A stretch of 64,000 bases of DNA from Sphingobium nicotianae (GCF_018603885.1 NZ_JAHGAW010000010.1:154688-218687); one strand, 5' to 3'; positions 51,272-61,447 are shown, counted from the stretch's first letter. The notes: generated from the letters alone by a model not told the origin. Numbers and translations are program-made.

Positions 51272-51838
51272 ATGTCCGGAACCTTCAGCCTCGTTGTCCC
51301 GTCGATGGACCATCTGCCTGCCTACCGGGCCGCGCTGGAGATGGGCTGGTCGCCAAACAATATCGATGGCGAGAAGACCCGGCTTGCCGAACTGGCGGCC
51401 ATCGATAGCGACGCGCCGGCCTTCCTGACCGCCTCCGACGATCCCGAGGGACGCCTGCCCGGCTACACGGCGCCGGATGGCACCGTGCTCCCCCGCATTC
51501 CCGGCTATCGGCGCTGGATGTGGGACGGCGATTTCTGCGGATCGATCAGCTTTCGCTGGTTGCCCGGCACATCGGACCTCCCGCCGCACGTGCTGGGCCA
51601 TATCGGCTTCGCGGTCATACCGGCGAAGCGCGGTAATGGCTATGCGGCCGGGGCGGTGATGGCGCTGCTGCCCGATGCGCGGTCACGCGGTCTCTCCTAC
51701 ATCGAGATCACCGCCAACGAGGATAACCTGCCCTCGCGCCGTACGATCGAGCGGTGCGGCGGCGTGCTGATCGAGCGCTTCACGAAGATCGCGGCCTATG
51801 GCGGCGCGGAGAGCCTGCGCTACCGGATCGCGCTCTGA
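51272..51838 (+). CDS. GNAT-family N-acetyltransferase
   Basis: The 188-residue protein has the acetyl-CoA loop FAVIPAKRGNGYAAGAVMAL and the NEDNLPSRRTIERCGG motif of the RimJ-like subgroup. The N-terminal half (ALEMGWSPNNIDGEKTRLAE) is typical of YjdJ/Yhfo-like members. Substrate unknown. It follows the L,D-transpeptidase by 41 bases. Confidence 0.88.
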   Translation: MSGTFSLVVPSMDHLPAYRAALEMGWSPNNIDGEKTRLAELAAIDSDAPAFLTASDDPEGRLPGYTAPDGTVLPRIPGYRRWMWDGDFCGSISFRWLPGTSDLPPHVLGHIGFAVIPAKRGNGYAAGAVMALLPDARSRGLSYIEITANEDNLPSRRTIERCGGVLIERFTKIAAYGGAESLRYRIAL

Positions 51839-52271
51839 GGTTTTTGGAAGGGAAATTTCCAACCAGGCAGAGGCAACTCCCTGCCTTCGCCGCGAAGCAG
51901 CACAAATGAGAGGGGCCGCCCGGAACCTCTAAGGTTCCGCGCGGCCCATCAGCATGGTCAGCGGCCGGAAATGCCGCCACCCGGGGATTTACGCCGCGTT
52001 TCGCTCAATCGAGCGCCGCGCGACCTGCCACCAATGCCTTAGCGGCAGGCTCCCCGAACGGACTTCACCGACCCCATTGCTGAACCATGAGACATCGGAT
52101 CACCTCCTTTCGCTTAAGTTGAAACTGCTTCGAAGCGGTTTGGCTGAAAGCCGTTTCCCTTCGACAGGTGTAGATGTGAGTCATTCCGCGCTCGCGAACA
52201 AGACTTGTATTTATTTTTTTTCGAATCATACTCATGCGTCCGCGCTTCGAACCGGGCGCGCCGCCGAAAAC
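51839..52271. other. 433 bp gap with one small ORF and stem-loops
   Basis: No standard gene. On the minus strand a very strong ribosome site leads an 18-codon frame (52039-52095). Further down, the same strand can form a long stem, roughly 51915-51949 (ggccgcccggaacc with ggttccgcgcggcc), not followed by a T-run. An AT-rich part (52204-52232) on the other side could hold the promoter. Confidence 0.55.
52039..52095 (-). CDS. Candidate 18-residue leader peptide with extended Shine-Dalgarno
   Basis: ATG 52095 is preceded on the minus strand by GAAAGGAGGTGATCC, which can pair with 15 bases of the 16S rRNA tail; the AGGAGG core is seven bases from the start. The frame is 18 codons (MSHGSAMGSVKSVRGACR) and stops at TAA. 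A second frame over the same bases has a longer run (ending WWQVARRSIERNAA) but no start codon. A tiny leader peptide or a frameshifting leader would fit. There is no gene immediately downstream on that strand; the next DNA holds a stem-loop. Confidence 0.4.
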   Translation of the reverse strand: MSHGSAMGSVKSVRGACR

Positions 52272-52829
52272 CTAGTTTCGGCAATCCTCGATCACGCGCG
52301 AAATTTCCGCCCAGGCCGGCACGATCAGCCGCGTGCGGCCTGCCACCTCGATCGCGATGCGGCCGCGCGAATAAGCGATCTGGTCAAAGCCGGGATCGCT
52401 CGCGGGGCGCGAGACGGTGAGCATCGCAACGCCGCTGGCGGCCGGACTCGTCACCACACCGGCCCACTGCAATGCGCCGAAGCTGGTACGGACTGTCATC
52501 GCCCGCGCGACGGGCGCCACACCCCGAACGCTCAACTCGATCTGCCGCGTGGCGGGACGGCATCCAATCACCACAATGTCTTGCCCGAAGGACGCTGCTT
52601 TCACACCGTCCTGCGTGAGGTAGGTCCAGGTGCCAGGTGCCACCGGTGCTTCTTCCCAGTCCAGATTGGACGGGGTCGCCGGGGTGGGCGCTGGTGTGGG
52701 CTTGGGAGCCGGCGGAGTTGGGGGCGGCGGCGCGGCTCGCGGTGACGGCACGGCCTGGCAGCCCGCCAACAGGACCGACGTCAAAAACGCTCCGGCGCGC
52801 AGCCGCGCGATCATCGCAATCTTGGGCAT
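52272..52829 (-). CDS. Lipoprotein with Pro-rich linker, unknown domain
   Basis: The 185-residue protein has the lipobox LLAGC (about Cys24) and a Pro/Ala linker (PPPPTPPAPKPTPAPTPATP). The mature domain has two Cys (VIGCRPAT and a C-terminal EDCRN) that may pair. It resembles no family I can name. ATG 52829 is used; GTG 52835 is an option. Its start side borders the palindromic element at 52839. Confidence 0.75.
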   Translation of the reverse strand: MPKIAMIARLRAGAFLTSVLLAGCQAVPSPRAAPPPPTPPAPKPTPAPTPATPSNLDWEEAPVAPGTWTYLTQDGVKAASFGQDIVVIGCRPATRQIELSVRGVAPVARAMTVRTSFGALQWAGVVTSPAASGVAMLTVSRPASDPGFDQIAYSRGRIAIEVAGRTRLIVPAWAEISRVIEDCRN

Positions 52830-52838
52830 GGTCACGGC

Positions 52839-53109
52839 CTAGGGTCTGAACTCAGTTGGAACGGGGTCGAGACGGAGCAAATTTTGGCGCCGGCCAGGAG
52901 CAGGGAGGGAGCGATGGTTTCCATCGTGACCGACGCGCGACGCCGCCTGGCGCCAAAAGACGCCCGCCGCGGCGCGCTTGCCCATGGAAGGCCGCCGAGC
53001 GGCGTCGCTTGCTTGCGCGTAGCTTTAGCTACGCGACTGCGCAGCGCTCCTTGTCGGCGGCCTTCCATGGGCAATCTCGATCCCCGTTCCAACTGAGTTC
53101 AGACCCTAG
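52839..53109. mobile_element. 271 bp MITE-like element of nested inverted repeats
   Basis: The ends are near-perfect inverted repeats of about 32 bases: AGGGTCTGAACTCAGTTGG... on the left and ...CCAACTGAGTTCAGACCCT on the right, differing by one inserted A. CTAG occurs at both edges and may be a target duplication. Inside are further exact pairs: TTTTGGCGCC with GGCGCCAAAA, GCCCATGGAAGGCCGCCGA with its reverse complement (19 bp), and GTAGCTTTAGCTAC. No transposase is encoded. It supplies the stop codon of proA. Confidence 0.75.
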
Positions 53110-54364
53110 TCTGGCCGCTTCCCCGGACAACCCATTTATAGGTGGTCAGCCCTTCCAGCGCGACAGGGCCGCGCGCGTGCATCCGTCCGGTCGAAATGCC
53201 GATCTCCGCGCCCAGGCCAAACTCGCCGCCGTCGGCAAACTGGGTCGAGGCGTTCCACATGACGATGGCACTGTCGCAACGGGCGAGGAACTGCTCGGCG
53301 ACGCTCTCGTCATTAGTCACGATCGCGTCGGTATGATGGCTGCCGTGGCTGGCGATATGGGCGAGCGCCTCGTCCAAGCCGTCGACGACGCGCGCGGACA
53401 GGATCGAATCGAGATATTCGGTGTCCCAATCGCCATCCTCGGCCGGCTCGACGCGCGGATCGAGCTTGCGGACCGCCTCATCGCCGCGCACTTCGCAGCG
53501 CGCATCGAGCAGTGCGGTCACCAGCGCTTCGCGCTCAGGGAAGGCGCGGTCGATCAGCAGTGTCTCCATCGCGCCGCAAATACCGGTGCGCCGCATCTTG
53601 GCGTTGACGACGATGTCGCGCGCCATCTGCGGATCGGCAGCGGCGTGCACATAGGTGTGGCAGATGCCGTCGAGATGGGCGAGCACGGGCACGCGCGCCT
53701 CCTCCTGCACGCGCGCGACGAGGCTCTTGCCCCCGCGCGGCACGATGATGTCGATGAGGCCGACCGCGCGCAGCATCGCGCCGACGACGGCCCGGTCGGT
53801 GGTCGGCACGAACTGCACCGCATCGGCCGGCAGCCCCGCCTCGGTGATGCCCTTGACCATCGCGGCGTGGATCGCGCGGTTGCTCTCGACCGCCTCGGAG
53901 CCGCCGCGCAGGATGACCGCATTGCCCGAGCCGAGGCCGAGCGCCGCCGCGTCCGCCGTCACATTGGGGCGGCTCTCGTAGATGATGCCGATCACGCCGA
54001 GCGGCACGCGCACGCGGCTGAGCTTCAGGCCGTTGGGCCGCACCGTCTCGTCGATCAGCTTGCCGACCGGATCCTCCAGGCTCGCCACCTGCTCGACCGC
54101 ATCGGCCACCGCCGCGACCCGTTTCTCGTCCAGACGGAGCCGGTCAAGCATCGCCGAGGAGAGGCCGTTGGCCGCGCCGCGCTCCATGTCGATGCGGTTG
54201 GCGAGGATGATCTTGGCCGTCGCATCACGCAGCGCCCGCGCCGCCGCGACCAGCGCCTCGCCCTTCTGCGCGCTCGATGCCAGCGCCATCTCGGCGGCCG
54301 CGCGCCGCGCCTTGGCACCCATCATGGCGATCAGCATCTCGGGCGTTTGCGTCAGGTCGTTCAT
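53099..54364 (-). CDS. proA: Gamma-glutamyl phosphate reductase
   Basis: The 421-residue protein from ATG 54364 has the catalytic region [14 protein letters not shown] and [14 protein letters not shown], and ends [17 protein letters not shown]. It reduces glutamyl phosphate to the semialdehyde in proline synthesis. The last two codons and the TGA stop come from the left-running arm of the 52839 element, so the native 3' end was replaced or trimmed by a residue or so. proB is not adjacent here. Confidence 0.96.
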   Translation of the reverse strand: MNDLTQTPEMLIAMMGAKARRAAAEMALASSAQKGEALVAAARALRDATAKIILANRIDMERGAANGLSSAMLDRLRLDEKRVAAVADAVEQVASLEDPVGKLIDETVRPNGLKLSRVRVPLGVIGIIYESRPNVTADAAALGLGSGNAVILRGGSEAVESNRAIHAAMVKGITEAGLPADAVQFVPTTDRAVVGAMLRAVGLIDIIVPRGGKSLVARVQEEARVPVLAHLDGICHTYVHAAADPQMARDIVVNAKMRRTGICGAMETLLIDRAFPEREALVTALLDARCEVRGDEAVRKLDPRVEPAEDGDWDTEYLDSILSARVVDGLDEALAHIASHGSHHTDAIVTNDESVAEQFLARCDSAIVMWNASTQFADGGEFGLGAEIGISTGRMHARGPVALEGLTTYKWVVRGSGQTRV

Positions 54365-54484
54365 CGGGGATAGTGTCCTGTCGGGATCGAAGGGCGTCCC
54401 CATAGCATGCGCCAAGAGTCGCGCAAATGCCCGCAACCGGATGATTGACCGCACGTTTTGCCAGTCAGCCCATGAGGAGCCATC

Positions 54485-55423
54485 ATGTCCGCCAAATTAT
54501 TCGCTGTGCCTGCACTGCTCCTCGCCGCAACGATGCTCTCCAGTTGCGGGCGCCAGCCCTCCCACGACAATCAGTCGAACATGACGGCGCAGCAGGCCGA
54601 TGCCGCACTGGACGATGCCATGAACGGCGTGGAGGATGCCGACGTCGACCAGCCGGGCGCGCTCATCCCGCCCGCGCCGGGCGAGGTCGGCGGCCTGCCG
54701 GACGATCGCGAGCCGCTGAACGAACGTGCGGCACGCATCCCGACCAGCGTCGAGGCCTCGGGCGCGACGATCGAGCGCTGGGGCTTCGCGCTGGCCGAGG
54801 GGCGCTATGGCGACGCCTATCGGCTATGGCGCGACGAGGGCAGGCAGAGCGGCATGACGCAGGCGCAATTCGCCGACTCCTATCGCAAATATAGCGAGAT
54901 CCATGTGCTGGTCGGGCGGCCGCAGGCGGGCGGCACGCAGACGGCGCGGGTGCCGGTGCAGGTCTATGGGCGGCTGCGCGACGGCGGGCGCCCCTTCAAC
55001 CTGATCGGCATGATGACATTGGCGCGCAACCCGAATGGCCAGCAGGGCGAGGCCGGGCAGACGCCCTGGCTGATCGCCGCCTCCGAATTGCAGCCGCGCG
55101 GAACGGTCCGGATCGCGTCGCCGGAAGGCGAGAAGGCGGCGCGCATCCCGGCGGCCTTCCGGGGGACCTGGTCGGGCACGGCGGCGACCTGCGGCAAGCC
55201 GGGCGACGACATGCGTCTCGCGGTCAATGTCGACAGCCTGGTCTTCTACGAAAGCGAAGGCAGGGTGACGGCCGTCAGGCCGCTCGGCGCCAATCGGATC
55301 GAAGTGACGGCCAACTACAGTGGCGAAGGGGACGAATGGTCGGACAAATCGGTGCTCGCTTTGTCGGACGGCGGCGTCGCGCTGACGATCGGCAAGGTGA
55401 AGCGCGTGCGCTGCATGACCTGA
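54485..55423 (+). CDS. Lipoprotein of unknown function
   Basis: The 312-residue protein has a lipobox LSSC (Cys21). The mature part has an acidic linker, a helical repeat-like region ([36 protein letters not shown]) and a C-terminal beta domain with two Cys ([11 protein letters not shown] and KRVRCMT). A similar C-terminal block occurs in sphingomonad lipoproteins, but I know no function. Confidence 0.8.
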   Translation: MSAKLFAVPALLLAATMLSSCGRQPSHDNQSNMTAQQADAALDDAMNGVEDADVDQPGALIPPAPGEVGGLPDDREPLNERAARIPTSVEASGATIERWGFALAEGRYGDAYRLWRDEGRQSGMTQAQFADSYRKYSEIHVLVGRPQAGGTQTARVPVQVYGRLRDGGRPFNLIGMMTLARNPNGQQGEAGQTPWLIAASELQPRGTVRIASPEGEKAARIPAAFRGTWSGTAATCGKPGDDMRLAVNVDSLVFYESEGRVTAVRPLGANRIEVTANYSGEGDEWSDKSVLALSDGGVALTIGKVKRVRCMT

Positions 55424-55467
55424 GCCTGCACCATGCCTGAACTAAAACACCGTTCTAAACGAGAAAC

Positions 55468-55704
55468 TTACCCGCCACTCTTCATCAGCAATAGCAGCGC
55501 CACGATCAGGATCGCGAAGGCCTGAAACATCACGCGGCCCATCATCGCCTTGTTCTGCTTGAGGCTGGACTGGCTGGGGCCGGCGGCGTTGTTCTTGAGG
55601 TCTTCCTCGGTCGTCTTGAGGAAGGTGATGATCCCCCGCACGAGCATGAACAGCGCGCCGCCCATGGCGGCCAGCAGCAGAAGGATGAGAAGGACATTGC
55701 CCAT
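55468..55704 (-). CDS. HIG1-like twin transmembrane protein
   Basis: The 78-residue protein has two hydrophobic helices (VLLILLLLAAMGGALFMLVR and MMGRVMFQAFAILIVALLLL) joined by a charged loop with SSLKQNKAMM, the HIG1 loop pattern. Homologues in alphaproteobacteria are associated with respiratory complexes such as cytochrome oxidase. The association here is inference. It lies 24 bases upstream of... and on the same strand as gluQ, which precedes it. Confidence 0.85.
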   Translation of the reverse strand: MGNVLLILLLLAAMGGALFMLVRGIITFLKTTEEDLKNNAAGPSQSSLKQNKAMMGRVMFQAFAILIVALLLLMKSGG

Positions 55705-55728
55705 TGGTTGAAACTCCTTGCCCTCGAT

Positions 55729-56619
55729 CTAGGCGTCCGCGAGCCCGATTCCAAGCGGGAAGCGCCCCGCGCGCAGATCGTCGGCCAGCGTGCGCCCGTC
55801 CATACCGCCCTCCCGCAGTTCGGCGAGGCTGAGGCCAAGGCTGCGTTTGGCGAGGCGCTTGCCCCGCGCGTCAACGATCAGCGGGTGGTGGCGGTAGAGC
55901 GGCGATGGCAGGCCGAGCAATGCCTGCAAGGTGCGATGCGCGTGGGTCGAGGCGAACACATCCTCCCCGCGCACGACATGCGTCACGCCCTGCTCCGCAT
56001 CGTCGACCACGACGGCGAGATGGTAGCTCGCCGGGCGATCACGGCCCTTGACGATGAGATCGCCGAGCGCACCCGGATCGACCGGCACTGTCCCGGCTCG
56101 TTCGTCCCGCCAGGTCAGCGGCCCGGTCCGCGCCAACGCCGTGGCCATGTCGAGGCGCCAGCTATGTGGATCGCCTGCCGCGATCCGCGACGCGCGCGCG
56201 TCAGCGCTCAGCGACCGGCAGGTGCCCGGATACAGCGGCCCGTCGGCGCCATGCGGGGCATGGAGGCTGGCGGCGACTTCCCGCGCAATGTCACCGCGCG
56301 TGCAGAAGCAGGGATAGGCGACGCCGAGCCGCTTCAGCTGCTCTAGCGCCGCGTTATAGACCGCGAGCCGCTGCGACTGGATGACCACCTCGTCCCACTC
56401 CAGACCGAGCCAGTGCAGATCCTCATAGATGCCCTCGACAAATTCCGGCCGGCAGCGCGTGACGTCCGTGTCCTCGATGCGCAGCAGGAAGCGCCCGCCA
56501 GCTTCACGCGCAAGATCAAAGGCCTGGAGGGCGGACCAGCCATGGCCTATATGGAGCCGCCCGGTTGGACTGGGCGCAAAGCGAGTCACCAGATGTCGTG
56601 GAGCAACAGTTTGGTTCAT
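55729..56619 (-). CDS. gluQ: Glutamyl-Q tRNA(Asp) synthetase
   Basis: The 296-residue protein is a shortened glutamyl-tRNA synthetase: RFAPSPTGRLHIGH at the N-terminus, zinc-type CFCTRGD and YPGTCR, and the KMSKS equivalent GKRLAKR. It lacks the anticodon domain and charges glutamate onto queuosine-34 of tRNA-Asp. It lies upstream of the HIG1-like gene on the same strand. Confidence 0.95.
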   Translation of the reverse strand: MNQTVAPRHLVTRFAPSPTGRLHIGHGWSALQAFDLAREAGGRFLLRIEDTDVTRCRPEFVEGIYEDLHWLGLEWDEVVIQSQRLAVYNAALEQLKRLGVAYPCFCTRGDIAREVAASLHAPHGADGPLYPGTCRSLSADARASRIAAGDPHSWRLDMATALARTGPLTWRDERAGTVPVDPGALGDLIVKGRDRPASYHLAVVVDDAEQGVTHVVRGEDVFASTHAHRTLQALLGLPSPLYRHHPLIVDARGKRLAKRSLGLSLAELREGGMDGRTLADDLRAGRFPLGIGLADA

Positions 56620-56716
56620 ACTAGCTCTTGACGGCGCCTTATTGTCTCTGCTGTCATGATGGCGTCATGCTTCTCTTCGAGAGATCGCGACGCAACGGTG
56701 AGGGGCACGAGCACGC

Positions 56717-57283
56717 ATGTATCATCCCGAACGAATTCGCCATGCAGAAAACTGTCCGGCCTTGGTCCTCAATGCGGACTATACGCCGCTTTCCTATTAT
56801 CCGCTGAGCCTCTGGCCCTGGCAAACCGCCATCAAGGCGGTTTTTTTGGATCGGGTGGACATCGTCGACAGCTATGACCGGGAAGTCCATTCGCCCAGCT
56901 TCCAGATGAAGATCCCCTCGGTCATCGCGCTCAAGCAATATGTGCGGCCGAGCGAATATCCCGCCTTCACGCGCTTCAACCTGTTCCTGCGCGACAAATT
57001 CTCCTGTCTTTATTGCGGATCGACCAAGGATCTGACGTTCGACCATGTCGTGCCGCGCCGCGCGGGCGGGCGCACCACCTGGGAGAATGTCGCGACGGCC
57101 TGCTCGCCCTGCAATCTCAAGAAAGGCGGCCGCACGCCGCGCGAGGCCAACATGGCGATGCGCGACACGCCGATCCGTCCGACGAGCTGGCAGCTCCAGG
57201 ATCATGGTCGCGCCTTCCCGCCCAACCATCTCCACGAGAGCTGGCACGACTGGCTTTATTGGGATGTCGAGTTGCTGGCTTAG
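56717..57283 (+). CDS. HNH endonuclease
   Basis: The 188-residue protein has an HNH zinc motif: CLYCGST, LTFDHVVPRRAGG and ACSPCNLKKGGRTP. The N-terminal half (VLNADYTPLSYYPLSLWPW) is the wide alphaproteobacterial version of the family. Whether it acts in repair or restriction is unknown; it is found as a lone chromosomal gene in many related bacteria. It is not next to a methylase, so a restriction system is not supported. Confidence 0.9.
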   Translation: MYHPERIRHAENCPALVLNADYTPLSYYPLSLWPWQTAIKAVFLDRVDIVDSYDREVHSPSFQMKIPSVIALKQYVRPSEYPAFTRFNLFLRDKFSCLYCGSTKDLTFDHVVPRRAGGRTTWENVATACSPCNLKKGGRTPREANMAMRDTPIRPTSWQLQDHGRAFPPNHLHESWHDWLYWDVELLA

Positions 57284-57290
57284 CCAAACT

Positions 57291-57456
57291 TGTAGCCCCT
57301 CCCGTTGGGCTTCGCTCGCCTTCGGCTCAGGGGAGGGGTTGGGGTGGGGCTGCAACCCCGCAGATCGCTGCGCGCCACCCACCCCGCGTCAGGTAAACAG
57401 CGCCCCGCGCTGTTAGGTCATGCCGGGGGCATGACCGACCTGAGGCGCCCTCCCTT
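57291..57456. repeat. Dispersed GC-rich repeat, copy B
   Basis: The segment from 57327 to 57456 is nearly identical to 28452-28583. At its start a ~35-base insertion (ttgggcttcgctcgccttcggc) replaces the loop of copy A. It fills the gap between the HNH gene and the M20 peptidase gene. Confidence 0.8.
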
Positions 57457-57511
57457 GGGGCTAAGTAATTCAGGCCATTGCGCCCTCTCCGGCGCAGTCT
57501 ATCGTGACGGC

Positions 57512-58825
57512 ATGACCCGCTCCGCCCTGACCGCGCTCGCCCTCCCTCTCATCCTGCTCGCCGCGCCCGCCGCCGCGAAGCTTTCCGCCGCCGAGCAGGC
57601 CATCGCCAAATCCGTCGATGCCGATCAACCCTGGGCGCTCGCGCTGCTCGAAAGGCTGGTCAACCAGAACTCGGGCACGCGCAACATCCCCGGCGTCATC
57701 AAGGTGGCCGAGATGGTGCGGCCGGAGCTGGAAGCACTGGGCTTCACGGTCGCATGGAAACCGATGGACGCGGTCAATCGCGCCGGCCACATCATCGCCA
57801 CGCACAAGGGCAGGCCCGGCACCACGAAGATCCTCCTGATCGGCCATCTGGACACGGTGTTCGAGCCCAGCTCGCCCTTCCAGCATTTCAGCCGCGAGGG
57901 CGATGTCGCGAAGGGGCCGGGCGTCGGCGACGACAAGGGCGGCATGGTCGTGATGTTCACGGCGCTGCGGGCGATGAAGGCGGCTGGCACCCTCAAGGAC
58001 GCCAATATCGAGATCGTGCTGACCGGCGACGAGGAATCCTCCGGCGAGCCGGTTTCGGTCAGCCGCGCCGACCTGATCGCCGCTGGCAAACGCGCCGATG
58101 TTGCCCTTGATTTCGAAGGATTATCGGTGATCGACGGGCAGGACTATGGCTCGATCGCCCGCCGCTCGGCGAATGACTATACGGTCACCGCGACCGGCAA
58201 GACCGCGCATTCGAGCGGCATCTTTTCGCCCACTGTCGGCGATGGCGCCATCTACGAGCTGGTGCGGATCATCAGCCGCTTCCGCCAGGAGCTGCCCGAG
58301 CCCAACCTCACCTTCAACATCGGCCTGATCGCCGGCGGCGCGACCGTGGCGATGAGCCCGGACGAGAGCCAGGCGCGGGCCACCGGCAAGGTCAACATCA
58401 TCCCCCCGATCGCAATCGCGCGCGGCGACTTCCGCACCCTCTCGCCCGAGCAGACGGCGCGGGTGAAGGCGAAGATGGAAGCGATCATCGCCGCGCATGC
58501 GCCACAAACCAATGCGACGATCACCTTCAAGGAAGGCTATCCGCCGATGCCACCGACGTCGGGCAACCAGAAGCTGCTGGCGGCCCTGAATGTCATCAAC
58601 GCCGATCTCGGCCTGCCCGCCATGCCCGCGCTCGATCCGCTCAAGCGCGGCGCGGGCGACATCAGCTTCGTCGCGGCGGACATCGACGGGCTGGTCGGCC
58701 TCGGCGCCTCCAGCGACGGCGACCATACCCCGGCCGAGCAGGTCGACCTGACCAGCTTCCCCCGCCAGGGCAAGCGCGCCGCGATCATCATGACGCGACT
58801 GAGCAAGGAGAAGGCGCGCAAATAG
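57512..58825 (+). CDS. M20-family glutamate carboxypeptidase-type peptidase, exported
   Basis: The 437-residue protein has a signal peptide ending APAAAK. Zinc ligands are seen in GHLDTVFEP, GVGDDKGG and GDEESSG, and the dimerisation domain has TAHSSGIFSPTVG. It resembles carboxypeptidase G2. The last part DISFVAADIDGLVGLG supports the same. It likely trims C-terminal glutamates from peptides or folates in the periplasm. A short palindromic repeat pair follows. Confidence 0.92.
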   Translation: MTRSALTALALPLILLAAPAAAKLSAAEQAIAKSVDADQPWALALLERLVNQNSGTRNIPGVIKVAEMVRPELEALGFTVAWKPMDAVNRAGHIIATHKGRPGTTKILLIGHLDTVFEPSSPFQHFSREGDVAKGPGVGDDKGGMVVMFTALRAMKAAGTLKDANIEIVLTGDEESSGEPVSVSRADLIAAGKRADVALDFEGLSVIDGQDYGSIARRSANDYTVTATGKTAHSSGIFSPTVGDGAIYELVRIISRFRQELPEPNLTFNIGLIAGGATVAMSPDESQARATGKVNIIPPIAIARGDFRTLSPEQTARVKAKMEAIIAAHAPQTNATITFKEGYPPMPPTSGNQKLLAALNVINADLGLPAMPALDPLKRGAGDISFVAADIDGLVGLGASSDGDHTPAEQVDLTSFPRQGKRAAIIMTRLSKEKARK

Positions 58826-58835
58826 AGCGCAACCA

Positions 58836-58918
58836 GCGTCACCCCAGCGAAAGCTGGGGTCTCCGATCCCATGAGACGGCCTGCTCCGCACGAGATGCCA
58901 GCTTTCGCTGGCATGACG
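58836..58918. repeat. Pair of REP-like hairpins between M20 gene and murA
   Basis: GCGTCACCCCAGCGAAAGCTGGGGT (58836-58860) forms a hairpin, and ATGCCAGCTTTCGCTGGCATGACG (58894-58917) forms a second of the same design in reverse. Such paired 'AGCGAAAGCT' palindromes are scattered through many alphaproteobacteria. Confidence 0.75.
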
Positions 58919-58975
58919 GGAGATGGGCGCCCCCTCCCCCTTGCACCCGACGCCGCACCCGCTAATAACGCCGCG

Positions 58976-60259
<1,284 letters not shown>

Positions 60260-60331
60260 GCGTCGGACGCGCATTGACAGCCGGCGAGGCCCGGTCGAAG
60301 CAGGAGGCGGACGTTCAACAGGAGACCCGCC

Positions 60332-60811
60332 GTGAAATCTCTGCCGCTCCCCCTTGCCGCGCTGACCCTCGCCCTCGCTGCACCTGCCGCCGCGCAATCC
60401 GGCAATGTCCATTATCCCGCGGGTGGCGCGATGCCGGCCGGAGCGACATCGCCGGCCGGCGGCCCCGCCTTCAGCGCCGCGGTCATGGCCGGCGACACGC
60501 TCTACATCTCAGGATCGACCGACATCGATCCGGCGACGCGCAAGCCACCGACTGATCCCAAGGTCGGCGCCAGGATCATCCTCGACAATATGAAGAACAC
60601 GCTCGCGAAAGCGGGAATGACGATGGACGACCTCGTCTGGGTCCAGATCTTCGCGACCGACCTCGGCAATTACGCCGCGTTCAACGAGGTGTATCGCACC
60701 TACTTCAAGGGACCGCTGCCTGCCCGCGCCTTCCTGGGCGCCGGCAGCCTGCTGGGCGGCTCGAATTTCGAGATCATGGGTATCGCGGTGAAGAGCAAGC
60801 CCGGGAAATAA
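60332..60811 (+). CDS. Exported RidA-family protein
   Basis: The 159-residue protein starts at GTG 60332 behind CAGGAGAC. A signal peptide ends APAAAQ. The RidA/YjgF core is LYISGSTDIDPATRKP, ILDNMKNTLAKAGMTMDDLV and PARAFLGAGSLLGGSNFEIM. The Arg that RidA uses for imine substrates (in PARA) is present. Export is unusual for the family's enamine/imine deaminase role. Confidence 0.85.
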   Translation: MKSLPLPLAALTLALAAPAAAQSGNVHYPAGGAMPAGATSPAGGPAFSAAVMAGDTLYISGSTDIDPATRKPPTDPKVGARIILDNMKNTLAKAGMTMDDLVWVQIFATDLGNYAAFNEVYRTYFKGPLPARAFLGAGSLLGGSNFEIMGIAVKSKPGK

Positions 60812-60829
60812 ACAAGCTCCGGATCGCGC

Positions 60830-61156
60830 TCAGCCCTTGCGCTGCTTGCGGGCCGCATAGCGCGCATCGCGCGCGGCCTTCTGTTGCGCTGCATCGAGCG
60901 CCGGAGCCGCCGCCTTGGCTGCGGCGCGTGCTTCATCGGCTTCGCGCTTCGCTGCCTTTTCCTGCTCGCGCGCCGCGATCTTCAGCCGGCGGGCTTCGGC
61001 AGCAGCCGCTTCCTTCGCCTCGGCTGCGGCCTTGCGCTTGGCCAGCACGGCCGGATCGACCGGCGGCTTGGCCTTAAGCTTGTCCAGCGCCTTCTGCTTG
61101 GCGAGGCGCGCCAGTTCGAGGCGCTCTTCAAAGCTCGGTTGTTTGTAGGAAACCAT
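60830..61156 (-). CDS. DUF6481 family protein, Ala/Lys/Glu-rich coiled coil
   Basis: The 108-residue protein begins MVSYKQPSFEERLELARLAK, the family's start. The rest is almost entirely charged helix (AKRKAAAEAKEAAAAEARRL and so on) likely to form a coiled coil. It is found in sphingomonads, often next to cold-shock genes. Function unknown. It is on the same strand as cspA and follows it. Confidence 0.85.
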   Translation of the reverse strand: MVSYKQPSFEERLELARLAKQKALDKLKAKPPVDPAVLAKRKAAAEAKEAAAAEARRLKIAAREQEKAAKREADEARAAAKAAAPALDAAQQKAARDARYAARKQRKG

Positions 61157-61189
61157 AAAGTCTGTGACGTTCCGTTCTCTTAAACGAAA

Positions 61190-61226
61190 GAGGCGCGGGC
61201 GGAGCCATCGGCCCCGCCCGCGCCTC
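61190..61226 (-). terminator. Terminator of the cold-shock gene
   Basis: GAGGCGCGGGCGG and CCGCCCGCGCCTC give a 13 bp stem with an 11-base loop, followed on the minus strand by TTTCGTTT. It lies between cspA and the DUF6481 gene. Confidence 0.85.
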
Positions 61227-61240
61227 CCGCTATCTTACGA

Positions 61241-61447
61241 TCAGGCTGCCGAAAGATTCACAGCGGACATCTTGCCGCGCTGATCCTTCTCCAGCTCGTA
61301 GGAAACGCGCTGATCCTTGTCGAGCGTGCGCATGCCGGCGCGCTCGACGGCCGAGATGTGAACGAAGGCGTCATTGCCGCCGTCTTCCGGCGCGATGAAG
61401 CCATAGCCCTTGTCGGCATTGAAAAATTTGACTGTTCCGATGGTCAT
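61241..61447 (-). CDS. Cold-shock protein (CspA family)
   Basis: The 68-residue protein from ATG 61447 has both RNA-binding motifs: GTVKFFNADKGYGFIAPEDG and AFVHISAVE. It is an RNA chaperone. Longer upstream starts in frame would add non-homologous residues. About 150 bases upstream are free of genes and likely form the long structured leader usual for csp mRNAs. Confidence 0.95.
   Translation of the reverse strand: MTIGTVKFFNADKGYGFIAPEDGGNDAFVHISAVERAGMRTLDKDQRVSYELEKDQRGKMSAVNLSAA

Noticed and set aside
52097..52111. Start or end of a 16S rRNA gene
   Set aside because: Only the last 15 bases of 16S match; nothing upstream resembles rRNA. It is better explained as an extended Shine-Dalgarno on the other strand.
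56717..57283. HNH gene as part of a restriction-modification system
   Set aside because: No methyltransferase or specificity gene adjacent; the protein is the common solitary alphaproteobacterial version.
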